This document shows, one piece after another, positions 59,462-64,000 of a stretch of 64,000 nucleotides of DNA. The DNA comes from Novosphingobium sp. KCTC 2891. GTDB lineage: Bacteria; Pseudomonadota; Alphaproteobacteria; Sphingomonadales; Sphingomonadaceae. A program made the translations under genes and the position numbers. The notes beneath the pieces are model-generated. The model was not told the origin of the DNA and did no database searches. It saw only the letters and a list, made by a program, of their open reading frames with translations. Each line of letters opens with the position of its first letter. Position 1 is the stretch's first letter. Location: positions 1 to 64,000 of the forward strand of contig NZ_JAPCZG010000006.1 of assembly GCF_025938155.1 (NCBI RefSeq), written 5' to 3'.

Positions 59462-61276
59462 TCAGGAAAATTCCAGACCAGGCCTGCGGTTTTCGCGCCA
59501 GGCATTCAGAACCTTGGTGAATTCGATCGGACCGGGCGCGTAGGTGTCGACCAGCAGGCCTTTGTCGATGTCCCCTTCGCCCGTGTAATAGCCAGGGGTA
59601 CACGTTTCCAGATAGGGCCGCCCGGCACGGGCCAGTTCACGGATCTCGGCGACCCATTCGCGTTCCGCCTGATCCGTCACTTCGACACGGGTCTTCCCCG
59701 CCGTCGTTGCCGCAGCGATGACCTGCACGATGTGCTCGGCCTGCTCGTCCAGCGTGTCGGTGATGTTGGGCTTGAAGCCATTCTGCCCGAGCGCCAGCAT
59801 GAAGAAATTCGGGAAACCATGGGTCGCCAGGCCATAGAGGGTCCGGGTGCCGGTCGCGAACTTCTCTGTCAGCGACTGACCGTTGGATCCGTAGATTTCG
59901 AAAGCGGCACGCCGGGCATAGGCCGTGCCGGTCTCGAAACCGGTCGCAAAGATGATGCAATCGACGGGATATTCGACACCGTCAAACACGATGCCGGTTT
60001 CGGTGATCCTGTCCGGCCCGCGTCCCTGCGTATCGATCAGGCTGACATTGGGACGGTTGAAGGCATCCAGATATTCGTCGTTGAACGTCGGGCGCTTGCA
60101 GAACATACCGTACCACGGCTTGAGGCCGGACGCGGTATTCTCGTCCTTGACCGTCCGGGCGATGCGCTCGCGAATGTCGTTCCCCTTGCGGAAGTCCGCA
60201 ATCTCCATGACCTGCCCGAGCTTATCGGGAGCGACCGCCGATCCGTCGGGTTGCCGTAGCGACGTTACGGTATCGTGGAACAGGTGGGTCCAACCGTCAT
60301 CCACCAGGTCCGCGCCCGGGTTGACCCCGTTCAGCGTGGCGATGAAATTGTCCATCCGTTCGCGCTGCCAGCCGGGCTTCAGCGATTTGACCCACTGCGG
60401 GTCGGTGGGCCTGTTTCCACGAATATCGACGGTCGAAGGAGTACGCTGCACGACGTAGAGGTGCTTGGCGTCCCGAGCGACGTAAGGCACGCACTGGATG
60501 GCGGTCGCGCCAGTGCCGATCACGGCGACGCGCTTGTCCGCCAGTCCCGTCATCTCGCCACGGCTGTGCCCGCCCGTGTAGCCGTAGTCCCAGCGGCTGG
60601 TGTGGAAGGTGTGCCCCTTGAAGCTGGCGATACCGGGAATGCCCGGCAGTCTTGGGCGATTGAGGGGGCCGCTGGCGCTGAGCACGTAGCGGGCGCGGAT
60701 CTGGTCGCCACGGTCCGTCGTCACCGTCCATCGATCGGCGGCTTCATCCCATCGCAGTTCGGTAATCTGCGTCTGGAACAGGGTGGCCGGGTAGAGATCG
60801 AAAGTCTTGCCGATACGCTTGGCGTGCTCGAACAATTCGGCGGCGTGGGCGTACTTTTCGGTGGGTATGTAGCCCGTCTCTTCCAGCAGCGGCATGTAGA
60901 TGTAGGCTTCGATATCGCACTGGGCACCGGGGTAGCGGTTCCAGTACCAGGTGCCTCCGAAATCGCCTGCCTTCTCGATGATCCTGAAGTTGTCGATGCC
61001 CGCCTTGCGCAGCTTCGATGCCGCCAGCAGCCCGCCGAACCCGCCGCCGATGATGACGGCGTCGGCCTCTTCCACAACCGGCTCCCGAACCATCGGGGCT
61101 TCGATGTAAGGGTCATCGATGTAGTGGCTGAAGTCGCCCGTCACCTCGATGAACTGCTCGTTCTTGCGCGGGTTCAGACGCTTCTGGCGCTCCAGCGCGT
61201 ATTTCGCGCGCAGTTCTTCGAGGTTCACGCCGTAGGCTGCGGCGAGATCGTCTCTGCCTGGTGCTTCGGTAGCCAT
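59462..61276 (-). CDS. Type I Baeyer-Villiger monooxygenase
   Basis: 604 residues. FAD Rossmann IIGGGFGG (about 75-82), the BVMO fingerprint FKGHTFHTSRWD (about 219-230) and the NADPH Rossmann IGTGATAIQ (about 253-261). The extra N-terminal 70 residues are typical of cyclopentadecanone/phenylacetone-type enzymes. It inserts oxygen next to a ketone to give an ester or lactone. The start MATEAPGRDD is used because BVMO homology begins near it. Last gene of ligase-esterase-BVMO; the esterase could open the product. No ACTAGGT site was found. Confidence 0.95.
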   Translation of the reverse strand: MATEAPGRDDLAAAYGVNLEELRAKYALERQKRLNPRKNEQFIEVTGDFSHYIDDPYIEAPMVREPVVEEADAVIIGGGFGGLLAASKLRKAGIDNFRIIEKAGDFGGTWYWNRYPGAQCDIEAYIYMPLLEETGYIPTEKYAHAAELFEHAKRIGKTFDLYPATLFQTQITELRWDEAADRWTVTTDRGDQIRARYVLSASGPLNRPRLPGIPGIASFKGHTFHTSRWDYGYTGGHSRGEMTGLADKRVAVIGTGATAIQCVPYVARDAKHLYVVQRTPSTVDIRGNRPTDPQWVKSLKPGWQRERMDNFIATLNGVNPGADLVDDGWTHLFHDTVTSLRQPDGSAVAPDKLGQVMEIADFRKGNDIRERIARTVKDENTASGLKPWYGMFCKRPTFNDEYLDAFNRPNVSLIDTQGRGPDRITETGIVFDGVEYPVDCIIFATGFETGTAYARRAAFEIYGSNGQSLTEKFATGTRTLYGLATHGFPNFFMLALGQNGFKPNITDTLDEQAEHIVQVIAAATTAGKTRVEVTDQAEREWVAEIRELARAGRPYLETCTPGYYTGEGDIDKGLLVDTYAPGPIEFTKVLNAWRENRRPGLEFS

Positions 61277-61304
61277 GGTTCCGTTTGCTCCTGGATTTCG
61301 ATGG

Positions 61305-62201
61305 TTATCGGGATTGGGACGAATGCCGGTCGATGAACCGCGCAATCTGGTCGAGCGTGGCATCGGCCGCAGATGATGCAGGGGCCAGCGTCAGGTAGGC
61401 GTGAAGCGCGCCATCCTGGCGGTGCGTGGCGACATCGCATCCGGACTCGGCAAGCGCATGGGCGTAGTCTTCAGCCTCCGCTGCCAGCAGGTCGGCACCG
61501 GCCGTGATGACCAATGCGGGGGCAAGCCCTTCCAGAACGCCGCGCGCCGGTGCGAAGCGCGGGTCGGCGCGCTGCCGATGGTCGGGGACGTAGAGGTCAT
61601 AGAAGGCACGGATGTCTTCCAGGCGCATGAACGGCGGGCGGAAGGCGCGCATCGCCTCGGTTTCGGTGTCACCCGCGACCGAGGGATAGATCAGGATCTG
61701 GCCGGCGAGACGCCCGGCACCGCTATCGCGGTCCACCTGGGCCAGCACCGCCGACAGATTGCCCCCAGCGCTGTCGCCGCCGACAAAGAGTGGGCCGTCC
61801 GGCTTCAAGTTCCGGTAGACGGCGCACACGTCGTCGACTGCGGCCGGAAATGGGTGTTCGGGGGCGAGGCGGTAATCGACCGACACGACGCGGCATCCGG
61901 TCCGCGCCGCCAGGGTACGCGCGAAACTGTCGTAGTCTGCAACCGAACCGGCGACCCACCCGCCGCCATGGACGAACAGGATGGTCGCGCGCGGTGCCGC
62001 ATCGGGACGATAGTCGCGAACGGGAACGCCTGCGATGCGGTCATCGACCACGCTGTGCATTTCGGGACCGCCAGCCGGCGAGAGTTGCGAAAGCACGGCC
62101 CGCATGACGTCCGGCGTGCTGTTGGTGATCGAAGGCAGGCCCGGTGCGGAAAGTGCTTCGGCCAGACCCGCCATTTCGGGATCGATGTTTACCTTGCTCA
62201 C
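61305..62201 (-). CDS. HSL-type alpha/beta-hydrolase (esterase)
   Basis: 298 residues of the hormone-sensitive-lipase family. Oxyanion motif HGGGW (about 78-82), nucleophile GDSAGG (Ser about 144), aspartate in VITAGADLL and histidine in GALHAYL. It hydrolyses esters or lactones, and its place 28 nt before BVMO suggests cleavage of the Baeyer-Villiger product. Its start overlaps the ligase stop by four bases as ATGA. Confidence 0.93.
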   Translation of the reverse strand: MSKVNIDPEMAGLAEALSAPGLPSITNSTPDVMRAVLSQLSPAGGPEMHSVVDDRIAGVPVRDYRPDAAPRATILFVHGGGWVAGSVADYDSFARTLAARTGCRVVSVDYRLAPEHPFPAAVDDVCAVYRNLKPDGPLFVGGDSAGGNLSAVLAQVDRDSGAGRLAGQILIYPSVAGDTETEAMRAFRPPFMRLEDIRAFYDLYVPDHRQRADPRFAPARGVLEGLAPALVITAGADLLAAEAEDYAHALAESGCDVATHRQDGALHAYLTLAPASSAADATLDQIARFIDRHSSQSR

Positions 62202-63838
62202 AGAACCTCCCCGGCAGCCATCGCCTGCCGCATCATGAATTTTTGGACTTTCCCGGAGGCTGTCATGGGCAGCTGATCGACCAGCCGGACGATTGCCGGA
62301 ACCTTGTAGTGCGCGAGCTGCCCACGGCAGAACGCCCGGATCTGGTCCGCATCGAGGCGGGATCCCGCTGCCGTCACAACCCAGGCGCAGACGATCTCGC
62401 CAAATTGCTGGTCCGGCACGCCGATAACCGCGACATCGACGATCTCGGCATGGCGGTAGAGGTATTCCTCGATTTCCCGGGGCGAGATGTTTTCGCCGCC
62501 GCGGATGATCATGTCCTTTGCCCTGCCGGTGATACGGACGTAGCCATCCTCGTCCATGACGGCGAGATCGCCCGAGTGCATGAAACCATCCCGGTCCACG
62601 GCCAGGGCGGTCGCGTCGGGATCATTCCAGTAGCCGGCCATCACGGAATAGCCTCGGGTGCACAGTTCGCCTTGCGTCCCGCGGTCGACCGTCTGCCCCA
62701 ACTCGTCCACGATCTTGATTTCGATGTGGGGCATGACCTTGCCGACCGTTTCCACGCGGACCCTGACGGGGTCGTCGAGTGACGTCTGGGTGCTGACCGG
62801 GCTGGTTTCCGTCATGCCGTAAGCGATGGTCACTTCGGCCATGTGCATCCGGTCCATGACGCGTCGCATCACTTCTACGGGACACGTCGTTCCCGCCATG
62901 ATCCCGCCGCGCAGCGAGCCGAGATCACGGTCCTGCCGGTCCAGCGCCGAAAGCATGGCGATGAACATCGTCGGCACGCCATAGCAATGGGTGCAGCGTT
63001 CAACCTCGATCGCCGCAAGGCTGGCATCGGCGTCAAATCCGGGCGCCGGATAGATCATGGCCGCACCGCTTGCGATGCAGGCGAGATTGGCCATCACCAT
63101 CCCGAAGCAATGGTACAGCGGGACAGGGATGCAGACCCGGTCCCCCGCTCCCACGCCGGCCCTGCGACCGACGTCCGCGCCGTTGTTGAGGATGTTGCGG
63201 TGGCTGAGCGTCACGCCCTTCGGGCGCCCGGTGGTGCCGCTGGTGAACTGGACGTTGACTGGTTCACGGGCATCGGCTGCGACGCCGTCCAGCCACGTGA
63301 GGTCCGATGACGGAATGTCGGTGAACGGCAGATACCCCGGGGGCGGAGTGTCGCCGAGCCAGACACGAAATTCGAGGCCGGGCGCGGGGATGCCCGCCAG
63401 TTCGGCGGCATAGTCGATGTCCTTGAAACCCGGCGCCATGACGATGGCCCGTGCACCCGAGAGATCCAGGACGTGCTCCAGCTCAACGCGGCGATAGGCC
63501 GTGTTGAATGTCACGAACACCAGGCCGGCACGCGCGGTTGCAAATTGCAGCAGTGTCCACGCAGCACACGTGGGCGCCCAGACGGCAACACGGTCGCCGC
63601 GATTGAGCCCGAGCTTGCGCAGACCCGCGGCCAGTTCACTCACCTGCCGGTCAAGCTCGCCGAAAGTCAGCCGGATGCCTTCATGGCGCGAGACAAGCGC
63701 CTCTTCGGCCGGCCAGAGCCGGGCGGCGCGCGCAACCGCCTCGCCGATGTCATGTTCAATCAACGGAACAGTGGTGTCGCCAACTGACAACGCCAGCATC
63801 CCGGGCGCACCGGTCTCAGTCGCCATCCTCTTCTCCAT
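62198..63838 (-). CDS. Acyl-CoA ligase / AMP-forming synthetase
   Basis: 546 residues, the longest ligase here. P-loop FTSGTTGRPKGV, A5 motif IAYGMTETSPV, hinge MHSGDLAVMDEDGYVRITGRAKDMIIRGGENISPREIEE and lysine in TASGKVQKFMM. It is like medium-chain fatty-acid ligases. It may activate the acid released by the downstream BVMO and esterase. Starts at MEKRMATETG or four codons later. First gene of its operon, divergent from the partial frame at the right edge. Confidence 0.92.
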   Translation of the reverse strand: MEKRMATETGAPGMLALSVGDTTVPLIEHDIGEAVARAARLWPAEEALVSRHEGIRLTFGELDRQVSELAAGLRKLGLNRGDRVAVWAPTCAAWTLLQFATARAGLVFVTFNTAYRRVELEHVLDLSGARAIVMAPGFKDIDYAAELAGIPAPGLEFRVWLGDTPPPGYLPFTDIPSSDLTWLDGVAADAREPVNVQFTSGTTGRPKGVTLSHRNILNNGADVGRRAGVGAGDRVCIPVPLYHCFGMVMANLACIASGAAMIYPAPGFDADASLAAIEVERCTHCYGVPTMFIAMLSALDRQDRDLGSLRGGIMAGTTCPVEVMRRVMDRMHMAEVTIAYGMTETSPVSTQTSLDDPVRVRVETVGKVMPHIEIKIVDELGQTVDRGTQGELCTRGYSVMAGYWNDPDATALAVDRDGFMHSGDLAVMDEDGYVRITGRAKDMIIRGGENISPREIEEYLYRHAEIVDVAVIGVPDQQFGEIVCAWVVTAAGSRLDADQIRAFCRGQLAHYKVPAIVRLVDQLPMTASGKVQKFMMRQAMAAGEVL

Positions 63839-63946
63839 CGCAGCAGCTTCATCGAGCCTTGCGCTGAAGACGGTTGTAGCCGATTGACGGCCACCTTCTT
63901 TGCAAAAGACGACAATGGATTATCAATTTACGACAGGTGTCCGGAT

Positions 63947-64000
63947 ATGCAGACAATGGCCGATGCCGGTGCCGTCCGGCAGTTCGTGCGATTTTCCGAG
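63947..64000 (+). CDS. Possible 5' end of a divergent gene (truncated by window)
   Basis: ATG at 63947 opens MQTMADAGAVRQFVRFSE to the window end with no stop; a second in-frame ATG at 63956 is equally possible. Only 18 codons, so no family call. A divergently placed regulator of the BVMO operon would be typical, but nothing shows this. Confidence 0.3.
   Translation, partial: MQTMADAGAVRQFVRFSE

Overview
The window is high-GC DNA that reads as a chromosome or large replicon of an alphaproteobacterium of the Sphingomonadales, most like Novosphingobium or Sphingobium. This is inferred from the TonB-dependent receptor, the style of the acyl-CoA genes and the base composition; there is no rRNA or marker gene to settle it. 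I see no tRNA, rRNA, CRISPR array, insertion sequence or phage gene. Coding density is very high, and almost every gene belongs to acyl-CoA catabolism.

Layout. 1-9031 (minus): thiolase plus etfB (cut by the window edge), then an operon of two acyl-CoA dehydrogenases (ACADs), nitronate-monooxygenase-like protein, SDR, thiolase and FadJ-type multifunctional enzyme. 9169-12875 (plus): ACAD pair, crotonase, dienoyl-CoA-reductase-like SDR. 12887-16754 (minus): lipid-transfer/thiolase-like protein, DUF35 protein, double CaiB CoA-transferase. 16823-18747 (minus): GntR regulator and a hydrolase/flavin-reductase fusion. 18868-23196 (plus): two amidohydrolases flanking a fused double ACAD. 23592-26129: TonB-dependent receptor. 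26228-32072: divergent ligase-SDR-DUF2889 and ALDH-SDR operons. 32280-34337: TetR, P450, rubredoxin. 34424-35479: uncharacterised lipocalin-like protein. 35562-39592: GntR, crotonase, CaiB and amidohydrolase operon, with a divergent SMP-30 protein. 40660-48605: ligase/ACAD operon, thioesterase, MaoC protein, ligase. 48662-54729: kinase plus ACAD pair, divergent from crotonase plus ligase. 54754-58965: FadA6-like thiolase, single ACAD, PaaG-like crotonase, hydrolase. 59462-63838: ligase, esterase and Baeyer-Villiger monooxygenase (BVMO) operon.

The unifying signal is a short, almost palindromic motif (consensus ACTTRTATAACTAGGTNATA; palindromic core TATAAC-TAG-GTTATA). Thirteen sites lie in promoter regions from position 1422 to 58091. 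They cover nearly every divergent operon pair and the outer-membrane receptor. I read this as one large regulon for uptake, activation, oxidation and beta-oxidation-like breakdown of a hydrophobic, probably cyclic substrate (steroid- or terpenoid-like). The substrate itself is inference. The BVMO operon lacks the motif and is probably a separate unit.

Other unusual points: four adjacent ACAD pairs and one fused ACAD pair; a hydrolase/flavin-reductase fusion whose hydrolase triad is lost; an apparently permuted crotonase; two crotonases without the usual glutamates; and an ACAD pair in an operon with an APH-type kinase, which suggests 4-hydroxyacyl-CoA phosphorylation chemistry.
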